Source of the DNA: CAZUHK01 sp964620345
Lineage (GTDB): Bacteria > Planctomycetota > Phycisphaerae > Phycisphaerales > Zrk34
Direction: 5' to 3'
DNA length: 5,207 bases
NCBI GenBank assembly: GCA_964620345.1
Contig: CAZUHK010000200.1
Location: forward strand, 1-5,207
Positions 1 through 5,207 of the stretch are shown one piece after another; position 1 is the first letter of the stretch; the number at the start of each line of letters is the position of its first letter. The notes below the pieces were generated by a model. That model searched no databases, was not told where the DNA came from, and was given only the letters and a program-made list of their open reading frames with translations. The position numbers and the translations under genes are program-made.

Positions 1-729
<729 letters not shown>

Positions 730-732
730 CGA

Positions 733-1623
733 TCAGTTCCTTTCATCCGCCGGCGGCGCTTGGTCGACCTGGGGCAGCGTGAGGGTGAACACCGCCCCGC
801 CGTCGTTGTGCACGGCGATGCCGCCGCCGTGGGCATCGACGATCCGATGCACGATCGCCAGGCCCAGGCCGGTGCCGGTGTGGCGGGTGGTGAAAAACGG
901 GTTGAAGATGCGATCGATCTGCTCGGCCGCGATGCCCGAGCCGGTGTCGGCCACGGTGAGCGTCACGCCCTCGTCGTCGGCCTGGGCCGTGATGCGCAGC
1001 GTCCCGCCGCCTTCCATCGCCTGGGCGGCGTTGCGGCAGAGATTGACCAGGGCCTGGTGCAGCAGCTCGGCATCGGCATTCAATTTCACGTCGCCGCAGT
1101 CCACGACGATGTTGATGCCGTGCTGCTCGATCAGCGGCCGCACCGCGGCGACGGCGCGGGTGGCGGCGTCCCACGCCGGGGCACGCCGCCGCTCGACGCG
1201 CAGCTCGCGGCTGAAGGTGAGCACATCGCTGACCACGGCGTTGAGCCCGCGCACCGCCTGGGCGATCTGCCGGGATATCTGCTGCTGGGGCCGGCGGTCT
1301 TCGAGGTCCTCGATCAACATGCCCGCGTAGAGCTGCATCGACGCCAGGGGATTGCGGATCTCGTGGGCGATGCCCGCGGCCATCTCGCCCAGCGCCGCCA
1401 GCCGCCGCGAGCGCTGCAGCGCCTCGTTGGCCGACGCCAGCTCCCGCTGAAGCCGGGCGACCTGGTTGGTCAGCGTGTCATGGCTGCGGCGAAGCTGCTC
1501 GGTCACCTGGTTGTACGCGCGCATCACCTCCAGCAGCTCATCGCTGGTCGACGGCGCTGCGGCCGCGGGCGCGGCGGGCGCCGGCATAGGGGCGTCGAGT
1601 TGCGGGTCGGTCTGCACGTTCAT
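733..1623 (-). CDS. Soluble sensor histidine kinase, NtrB/FlrB/AtoS type
   Basis: Two-component histidine kinase, 296 residues, expected to autophosphorylate and pass phosphate to D52 of the downstream regulator. Visible in order: an Ala/Pro-rich N-terminus (about 11-26); a predicted helical/coiled segment (about 28-75); the HisKA H-box AGIAHEIRNPL with phosphoacceptor H87; the HATPase N-box NLCRNAAQAM (N194/N198); G1 box DTGSGI (226-231); F-box with FFTT (243-246); and G2 box GTGLGLAI (250-257). All catalytic motifs are intact. There is no hydrophobic membrane segment and no recognisable PAS or GAF domain, so it is probably cytoplasmic and senses through the coiled segment or a partner protein. 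Its ATG overlaps the stop of the FlgN-like gene as ATGA (1620-1623). No strong ribosome binding site precedes it, which points to translational coupling. The H-box with EIRNPL is typical of kinases paired with NtrC-type regulators. The signal sensed is unknown. Confidence 0.96.
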   Translation of the reverse strand: MNVQTDPQLDAPMPAPAAPAAAAPSTSDELLEVMRAYNQVTEQLRRSHDTLTNQVARLQRELASANEALQRSRRLAALGEMAAGIAHEIRNPLASMQLYAGMLIEDLEDRRPQQQISRQIAQAVRGLNAVVSDVLTFSRELRVERRRAPAWDAATRAVAAVRPLIEQHGINIVVDCGDVKLNADAELLHQALVNLCRNAAQAMEGGGTLRITAQADDEGVTLTVADTGSGIAAEQIDRIFNPFFTTRHTGTGLGLAIVHRIVDAHGGGIAVHNDGGAVFTLTLPQVDQAPPADERN

Positions 1624-2087
1624 CCGGTTCGGTCCGTGAAACGAGGGCTGCTGCCGCCGCCGGCGGGCGCGCCGTAAGCGCGGTTCACCTGGCTGCCGCG
1701 GTTGACCTGGTCGAGCTGACGCTTGATCTGCTGCTGTTGGCCGGCCAGCGCAGCGCGGTCGCGCTCGTCGCGTTGCAGCAACTGGTCGAGCATATCCTGC
1801 ACGCGATCGACCTTGCGGCGCACGTGGGCCTGCTGGTCGGGCTCAAGCTGCGGCCAGAGCTCCGACCATCGCCGCTTGTAGGGATCGAGCTTGCCGTTGA
1901 GCCCGACCAGTTGATCGATCATCCGCTGGCGTTGGCCGAGGATTTCGAGCAGGGCTTCGGTGTCGCCACGGTCGACCACGGCGCTCTGCCGCTGGCCGAG
2001 CGTTTCGAGTTGCTCGTACAGACCGGCCTGCTCGTCGAGCAGTGCCAGCAGTTGGTCGGCCCATTGGGGCAGGGTGTCGGTGGTCAT
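1620..2087 (-). CDS. FlgN-like small helical protein (putative flagellar export chaperone)
   Basis: Small, Gln/Leu-rich, almost entirely helical protein of 155 residues, close to the usual FlgN size (about 140-160). FlgN-family proteins are cytoplasmic chaperones for the hook-filament junction proteins FlgK and FlgL. Similarity seen by eye: an N-terminal helix LLALLDEQAGLYEQLETL (13-30), then the GDTEALLEIL segment (41-50) and RMIDQLVGL (55-63), which match the family pattern of a Gly-Asp-x-x-x-Leu turn followed by a long helix. A second long helix runs about 84-130. The tail is short, Gly/Ser-rich and likely disordered (139-155), preceded by VNRAYG (134-139). The start at 2087 is preferred because GAAAGG (2094-2099) lies 6 bases upstream; reading back to 2201 would run through the spacer and into the TPR gene. 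There is no signal peptide or membrane segment. The end overlaps the kinase start by four bases. FlgN assignment is by pattern only; a generic coiled-coil protein is the alternative. Existence of the gene is much surer than its function. Confidence 0.72.
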   Translation of the reverse strand: MTTDTLPQWADQLLALLDEQAGLYEQLETLGQRQSAVVDRGDTEALLEILGQRQRMIDQLVGLNGKLDPYKRRWSELWPQLEPDQQAHVRRKVDRVQDMLDQLLQRDERDRAALAGQQQQIKRQLDQVNRGSQVNRAYGAPAGGGSSPRFTDRTG

Positions 2088-2093
2088 CCATGA

Positions 2094-2099
2094 CCTTTC
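2094..2099 (-). promoter_or_regulatory. Ribosome binding site deciding the FlgN-like start
   Basis: GAAAGG on the minus strand, 6 bases before ATG 2087. It sits in the 53-base gap after the TPR stop and supports the shorter start. A second ATG at 2091 is in another frame and gives only an 82-residue shadow product. Confidence 0.7.
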
Positions 2100-2140
2100 G
2101 CTGCGGGGCTCCGCCCGCGTGGTTCGCTGTCGGGCCGATG

Positions 2141-4555
2141 CTACGGCGAGGCCGACGCCGCGGCGCCGGTCATGCTCAGCTCGCTGGTCCAGTCCAGCCA
2201 CCGCTGCCAGTGCTCGCGCGTCATCGGCAGGTTCGGGTCGTCAAACGCATCGTCGCGGATTCGCTTGAGCAGCCATTTCGCCCGCTCGTTGGCCGTGCGG
2301 GCCTGGTCGTACTTGCCCAGCTCGCAGTAGCTGTTGACGATCTGAATCTGCGCCACGAGCACGGATGGATCCTGCTCGAACCGCTTGGCCGCGATGTCGT
2401 ACAGCTCGATCGCGCCGCCCGCACCTTCGTACCGGCCCAGGTCGTAGGCGCAGTCGGCCCGGTAAAAATAAGCGTTGCGGAGGTAGAGCACCTGCAACTC
2501 GCTCGGCTCGGCGTCGCGCGATTCGTACAGCGTGATGACCCGATCGAACGCCTTGAGCGCCTCGGCCAGACGGTTGGCCCGCTCGGCCTGAAGCGCGACC
2601 CGCTCGGACGGCGGCAGCGGCTGGCGCAGACGATCGTCGATCTGGAGCACGCTCTTGCGCGACGCATCGCCGAGCTGGAAGAGCAGGTCGGGCAACTGCT
2701 CGTCGTCGCCGTAACGCTCCACCGCCTCGCTGAGCGCTTCGATGGCCTTCTCGTAGTCGCCGGTCTCGCCGCGGCGGTAGTAGAGTCGGCCCAGCTCGAT
2801 CAGCGCCTCGCGGTACTCGTTGCTCTCGGGCCGCAGCGCTTCGTGATCGGTCACGACCGACTTGAGCACGTGCTCGGCCAGGCCCCATGAGTCCAGCCCC
2901 TTGGCCAGGTAGCAGCGGGCCAATGGCACCAGCGCGTCGTACGCCTCGGGGCTCTTGGGGTTGGTCTGCTGCAGTTGGCGGTACAGGGCGATCGCCTCGT
3001 CGAACCGCGCCTCGGCCTGGTAGGCCTGGGCGAGGCGGAAGGTCACGTGAAGCTGCCGCGGGTCTTGGGGGCGCGTCGCGGCATACTCCTGGAACACCGC
3101 GATCGCTTCCTCGTGCAGGCCGGACTTGTCGTAACAATCCGCCGCACGCCACAAGCTCTCGCCGTACTCGTCCACGCGATCCTTCGCCACGGCCTGGGCG
3201 TGGGCGTGGTAATGGCCCGCGGCCTGTTCGTAATGCCCGGCGACTTCCAGCCGCTTCTGCTGCGCCAGACCCTCCAGCGCCTGGCGCGCGTCGATCGCCC
3301 GTGTTGAGTCGACCCCCAGCGCGTGATCGGCAATGCGCTCATGCGTCAGCGCGAGCTTGAGCAGCAGGTTGGCCGGCAGGTCCGGCTCGTGCAGCGCGTC
3401 CTCACGCTTCAGATAGCTCAGAGCCGTCTCGAATTCCTCCTGGGCAAATCGCCAGTCCCGCTGGGTGCGCAGCGAACGGGCCAGCCGATCGCGATCGCGT
3501 GGATCGGCGTGCTCGGCCTGGACGGCCTGGACCGCCTTGTCGTAGCTGGTCAGCGACGCATCCACCCACCCAAGCCGGGCCTCGCACTCGGCCTTGCCGA
3601 TCAGCGTCTGGACGTACGCCGCGGAGTCGGGATAGCTGCTCACCGCGTCGGTGAAATACTCCAGGGCCTCGACGATGTTGTCCTCGGCGAACCGCACGCG
3701 GCCCAGACCCGCCAGCGCCTCGCCGTGCAACGGATCGCCCGGTTCGAGCTGGGGTTGGGCCTGAAGATACCAGCGTTCGGCGGCATGGTGATCGCCCAGC
3801 GCGAGCTGCGCGTGGCCCAGCAGCACCATCAGCTCGCCCACGTCCTGGGCCTGGGCGAATTCGAGGCGCTGCAGCCAGCGCATGAGCAGGTCGGCCGCGT
3901 CGCCCGGCTCGCCGCGCTGCATCGCGGCCTCGGCCAGGCGCGCGATCGTCCAGATCTGATGCTTCCGCTCCAACGCCGGATCGGCCAGGAACCGGCGCAG
4001 GGCCTGGATGATGTCGTCGGTCGGCCCTTCGCGGCTGAACGCCGCGCCCAGCGCCTCACGCCGCATGCTCTGCCGGGCCAGCGGGCTGTCGGCCGGCTGG
4101 GCGTCGACCAGCTCGTTCGCCTCATCGGGCTTGTTCAGCGCGATCAGCGATTCGGTGAGCCATTGCATCCGACGATCGTCCAGCGCGTGGCCCAGGGCCT
4201 GGGCTTCACGGTAGTGCTTGACGATGTTCTGATGGTTCTGGGGATTGTCGAGCTTGCGGGCGCGCTGGCCTTGGGCGATCGCGTCGCCGCGGGCCAGGTG
4301 ATAGGCGATCTTCTGGGCCTCGGGCAGTTGCTCGTAGACCCGCAGCGCCGCGTCGAGCTTGGCCAGGGCGGCGTCGAACTCCCCGGCAGCGACGTCCTGG
4401 CGGGCCGAGGCGATCTCCGCGGCGATGTCGCGCGGCGGCTCGCCGGGCAGGGCGACGTACCAGCCCACCGCCAGCAGCAGCACGCCCAGCACCAACGCCG
4501 GCATCTGCCACTGCCAAGCGAGCGAGGCCCCTGCGTTGTTCGATCCATCGGTCAC
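2141..4555 (-). CDS. Large membrane-anchored TPR-repeat protein of unknown function
   Basis: Protein of 804 residues from the proposed GTG start. A single hydrophobic helix at about 18-36 (MPALVLGVLLLAVGWYVAL) follows a short N-terminus without positive charge, and no clear signal peptidase site is seen. It is most simply a single-pass membrane protein with a long soluble C-terminal part; which side of the membrane that part faces is not certain. The rest is helical with many TPR-like units carrying the usual small/aromatic spacing, for example about 43-75, 278-310, 314-345, 467-495 (AADCYDKSGLHEEAIAVFQE), 502-530, 583-615, 695-725 and 735-760. TPR arrays are protein-protein scaffolds; no catalytic motif is seen. 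GTG at 4555 is chosen because AAAGGA lies 9 bases upstream. An in-frame ATG at 4723 would run through the 3' half of the MerR-like gene with an Arg-rich, unconserved-looking sequence, and ATG 4504 would start inside the membrane helix. It lies 38 bases after the MerR-like gene and 53 before the FlgN-like gene. Specific function not recognised. Confidence 0.9.
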   Translation of the reverse strand: MTDGSNNAGASLAWQWQMPALVLGVLLLAVGWYVALPGEPPRDIAAEIASARQDVAAGEFDAALAKLDAALRVYEQLPEAQKIAYHLARGDAIAQGQRARKLDNPQNHQNIVKHYREAQALGHALDDRRMQWLTESLIALNKPDEANELVDAQPADSPLARQSMRREALGAAFSREGPTDDIIQALRRFLADPALERKHQIWTIARLAEAAMQRGEPGDAADLLMRWLQRLEFAQAQDVGELMVLLGHAQLALGDHHAAERWYLQAQPQLEPGDPLHGEALAGLGRVRFAEDNIVEALEYFTDAVSSYPDSAAYVQTLIGKAECEARLGWVDASLTSYDKAVQAVQAEHADPRDRDRLARSLRTQRDWRFAQEEFETALSYLKREDALHEPDLPANLLLKLALTHERIADHALGVDSTRAIDARQALEGLAQQKRLEVAGHYEQAAGHYHAHAQAVAKDRVDEYGESLWRAADCYDKSGLHEEAIAVFQEYAATRPQDPRQLHVTFRLAQAYQAEARFDEAIALYRQLQQTNPKSPEAYDALVPLARCYLAKGLDSWGLAEHVLKSVVTDHEALRPESNEYREALIELGRLYYRRGETGDYEKAIEALSEAVERYGDDEQLPDLLFQLGDASRKSVLQIDDRLRQPLPPSERVALQAERANRLAEALKAFDRVITLYESRDAEPSELQVLYLRNAYFYRADCAYDLGRYEGAGGAIELYDIAAKRFEQDPSVLVAQIQIVNSYCELGKYDQARTANERAKWLLKRIRDDAFDDPNLPMTREHWQRWLDWTSELSMTGAAASASP

Positions 4556-4564
4556 GCGCGGCAA

Positions 4565-4570
4565 TCCTTT
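4565..4570 (-). promoter_or_regulatory. Ribosome binding site deciding the TPR GTG start
   Basis: AAAGGA on the minus strand, 9 bases before GTG 4555, in the short gap after the MerR-like stop. It resembles the AAAGG-type sites before the FlgN-like gene and the response regulator, which supports the shorter TPR start over ATG 4723. Confidence 0.65.
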
Positions 4571-4593
4571 GCCTGGGGTGGCGGGTTCGCCGA

Positions 4594-4863
4594 TCACCTC
4601 GCGGCGTCGGCGTCCAGAATCTGCTTTATCTGTTGCATCGACCGGCTCGGCTTGAGTTCTGCAATCCGATGCAGCCGGGCGAACACTTCCTCGTCGTACA
4701 ACCGATGCCCGCCGGGCGTCCACTGGGCCTCGCGGATCAGGCCCATCGTGGTGTAGTTGTGAATCGTCTGCCGCGTCAGGCCGCTGTACCGCACGATCTC
4801 ACCGATGCGATAGAACTTGGGCGGAATGGTCAACTCAGCCACGCCGACATTCACGCTGGCCAT
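4594..4863 (-). CDS. Minimal MerR-family DNA-binding protein
   Basis: DNA-binding protein of 89 residues. Residues 18-43 (YRIGEIVRYSGLTRQTIHNY and on) form the MerR-type helix-turn-helix, followed by the wing at WTPGGHRLYDEEV (48-60), whose GGHRLY is the family signature. A second helical pair follows at about 60-84. The protein ends there: the long dimerisation helix and the C-terminal effector or metal-binding region of classical MerR proteins (usually 110-280 residues) are missing, and no cysteine is present. It therefore probably does not sense a small ligand through its own C-terminal domain. ATG 4863 is chosen because GGAG lies 6 bases upstream; the longer frame from 4875 begins with TTG and would include that site. 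It is first in the presumed operon, 38 bases before the TPR gene, and is preceded by a long leader. Regulation of its own operon or of a divergent gene is possible but inferred. An excisionase-like or MlrA-like helix-turn-helix is the alternative family label. Confidence 0.9.
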   Translation of the reverse strand: MASVNVGVAELTIPPKFYRIGEIVRYSGLTRQTIHNYTTMGLIREAQWTPGGHRLYDEEVFARLHRIAELKPSRSMQQIKQILDADAAR

Positions 4864-4869
4864 CAACAA

Positions 4870-4873
4870 CTCC
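4870..4873 (-). promoter_or_regulatory. Ribosome binding site of the MerR-like gene
   Basis: GGAG on the minus strand, 6 bases before ATG 4863. It overlaps the only upstream alternative start (TTG 4875), which argues against that longer form. Confidence 0.65.
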
Positions 4874-5010
4874 AATCTCGATCACGCGGGCCGACCGGAG
4901 CTTCGCTCGCGAAAACTCGCCCCCGGCCCGGCCCACCGTTGCGTGGTCGCCAACGCCCGGGCCCGCCAGACCGCCGCCACGGGGCACCCGCACATGCCTT
5001 CGGCCACAAG

Positions 5011-5034
5011 CCGCAAGCCGCGACCGCAAGCCGC
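5011..5034. repeat. Short tandem direct repeat CCGCAAGCCGC
   Basis: The 11-mer CCGCAAGCCGC occurs at 5011-5021 and again at 5024-5034, a 13-base period. A partial copy CCGCAAG is at 5059-5065, and a second word CCGCGACCG occurs at 5018-5026 and 5045-5053. It lies in the presumed leader. It may be local slippage in GC-rich DNA rather than a functional element. Confidence 0.55.
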
Positions 5035-5091
5035 CGGCCACCGACCGCGACCGATCTGCCGCAAGTTCCATTTTCGCACCGACCTGCCCCC

Positions 5092-5103
5092 ATGAGTCCT
5101 CAT
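5092..5103. promoter_or_regulatory. Perfect 12-base dyad ATGAG-TC-CTCAT
   Basis: Arms ATGAG (5092-5096) and CTCAT (5099-5103) are exact inverted repeats around two bases, too close for an RNA hairpin but suitable for a dimeric DNA-binding protein. It lies 11 bases from the larger dyad at 5115-5129, on the side towards the MerR-like gene. Function unproven. Confidence 0.3.
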
Positions 5104-5114
5104 TCACTTGACGT

Positions 5115-5129
5115 TTTACATAGTGTAAA
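5115..5129. promoter_or_regulatory. Perfect inverted repeat TTTACA-TAG-TGTAAA, candidate operator
   Basis: Six-base arms (5115-5120 and 5124-5129) are exact inverted repeats around TAG, in the AT-rich patch about 250 bases before the MerR-like start. Such a dyad is typical of an operator for a dimeric regulator. On the plus strand it fills a 17-base gap between TTGACG (5108-5113) and TAACCG (5131-5136), an arrangement reminiscent of MerR-controlled promoters, although the second hexamer is a poor -10. The binding protein is unknown; the MerR-like protein is one candidate, and BlaI/MecI-type TACA/TGTA operators look similar. Confidence 0.45.
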
Positions 5130-5155
5130 CTAACCGAAGTGCCAACAGCGGTCAA
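5127..5155 (-). promoter_or_regulatory. Candidate promoter region for the MerR-TPR-FlgN-kinase-regulator operon
   Basis: Two overlapping weak candidates read toward the operon. A sigma70-like pair is TTGACC (5150-5155), a 17-base spacer and TAGTTT (5127-5132), which has a good -35 but a poor -10. A sigma54-like element is TTGGCAC (5139-5145), whose -24 half matches well, but the -12 half reads TTAGT (5129-5133) where TTGCW is expected, so the nearly invariant GC is lost. Either would overlap the edge of the dyad at 5115-5129. Position and base composition support a promoter somewhere here; its type is unresolved. Confidence 0.3.
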
Positions 5156-5207
5156 GCAGCGCCAAGCCGGCCGTGGGGTGAAGCAATTTGTCCGACCCTC
5201 ATGATCG

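Larger units (their letters stand above)
4864..5207. other. Non-coding upstream region with GC-rich leader and AT-rich promoter-like patch
   Basis: These 344 bases hold no convincing gene. About 4864-5090 is very GC-rich and would form a long G-rich 5' leader for the MerR-like mRNA, with short repeats near 5011-5065. About 5092-5155 is comparatively AT-rich and carries two dyads and promoter-like hexamers. Small open frames here (for example 4882-5103, minus) are Arg/Gly-rich, lack a clear ribosome binding site and look like chance. From 5156 to the right edge I see nothing assignable; an ATG at 5201 has no well-spaced ribosome binding site and only seven bases remain. Confidence 0.6.

Noticed and set aside
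2103..2118. Hairpin GCGGG/CCCGC between the TPR and FlgN-like genes as terminator
   Set aside because: The stem is only 5 bp and is followed by AGCGAAAGG rather than a U-tract; it leads straight into a ribosome binding site, so read-through is more likely.
2088..2201. N-terminal extension of the FlgN-like protein up to 2201
   Set aside because: It overlaps the end of the TPR gene, reads Arg-rich low-quality sequence and bypasses the clear ribosome binding site at 2094-2099.
2042..2890. 282-codon plus-strand open frame opposite the 3' part of the TPR gene
   Set aside because: It has shadow composition, lies opposite well-formed TPR units and shows no motif.
4556..4723. N-terminal extension of the TPR protein from ATG 4723
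   Set aside because: It would run through the 3' half of the MerR-like gene and add an Arg-rich stretch without motif. GTG 4555 has a well-placed AAAGGA site.
3323..4756. 477-codon plus-strand open frame opposite the TPR and MerR-like genes
   Set aside because: It is antisense to two well-supported genes and has no recognisable motif; a GC-rich shadow.
5011..5065. CRISPR-like array
   Set aside because: The repeats are 7-11 bases with 2-base or irregular gaps and no spacer structure; simple GC-rich repetition.
4882..5103. 73-codon minus-strand frame upstream of the MerR-like gene
   Set aside because: It has no clear ribosome binding site and an Arg/Gly/Trp-rich composition with no motif. 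It spans the repeat-bearing leader, and overlapping frames of similar quality exist in the other phases.
5201..5207. ATG at the right edge as start of a divergent plus-strand gene
   Set aside because: Only seven bases are visible and the nearest purine-rich stretch is about 20 bases away, so it cannot be supported.

Overview
This is a GC-rich bacterial window whose coding capacity lies almost entirely on the minus strand. Five genes read right to left: a small MerR-type DNA-binding protein (4594-4863), a large membrane-anchored TPR protein (2141-4555), a short helical FlgN-like protein (1620-2087), a soluble NtrB/FlrB-type sensor histidine kinase (733-1623), and an NtrC/FlrC-type sigma54-activating response regulator (1-729) that runs off the left edge. 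The spacings (38 bp, 53 bp, a 4-bp ATGA overlap and 3 bp) and the lack of any convincing internal terminator suggest one operon. Three genes (TPR, FlgN-like, regulator) share an AAAGG-type ribosome binding site.

The organism cannot be fixed from this sequence. High GC, a cytoplasmic NtrB/NtrC-like pair beside a FlgN-like protein, and a TPR-rich envelope protein fit a flagellated Gram-negative-type bacterium. My best guess, from general impression rather than a search, is a planctomycete of the Phycisphaerae type; a proteobacterium is not excluded.

Region by region: 1-729 encodes a receiver domain and the first part of an AAA+ sigma54-interaction domain with Walker A, GAFTGA and Walker B. 733-1623 encodes a complete HisKA/HATPase kinase without membrane segments or a recognisable sensor domain. 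1620-2087 encodes the FlgN-like protein, apparently translationally coupled to the kinase. 2141-4555 encodes the TPR protein with one N-terminal membrane helix; its GTG start is chosen from a good ribosome binding site. 4594-4863 encodes a minimal MerR-like protein with no effector domain. 4864-5207 has no convincing gene. It holds a GC-rich leader with short repeats and, at about 5092-5155, the only AT-rich patch in that stretch, with two perfect dyads and a near-match to a sigma54 promoter.

Working model (inference): kinase and regulator form a phosphorelay controlling sigma54-dependent genes, possibly late flagellar genes as in FlrBC/FleSR. The FlgN-like protein would be a secretion chaperone or a coupling factor, the TPR protein an envelope scaffold, and the MerR-like protein a local regulator acting at the dyad.
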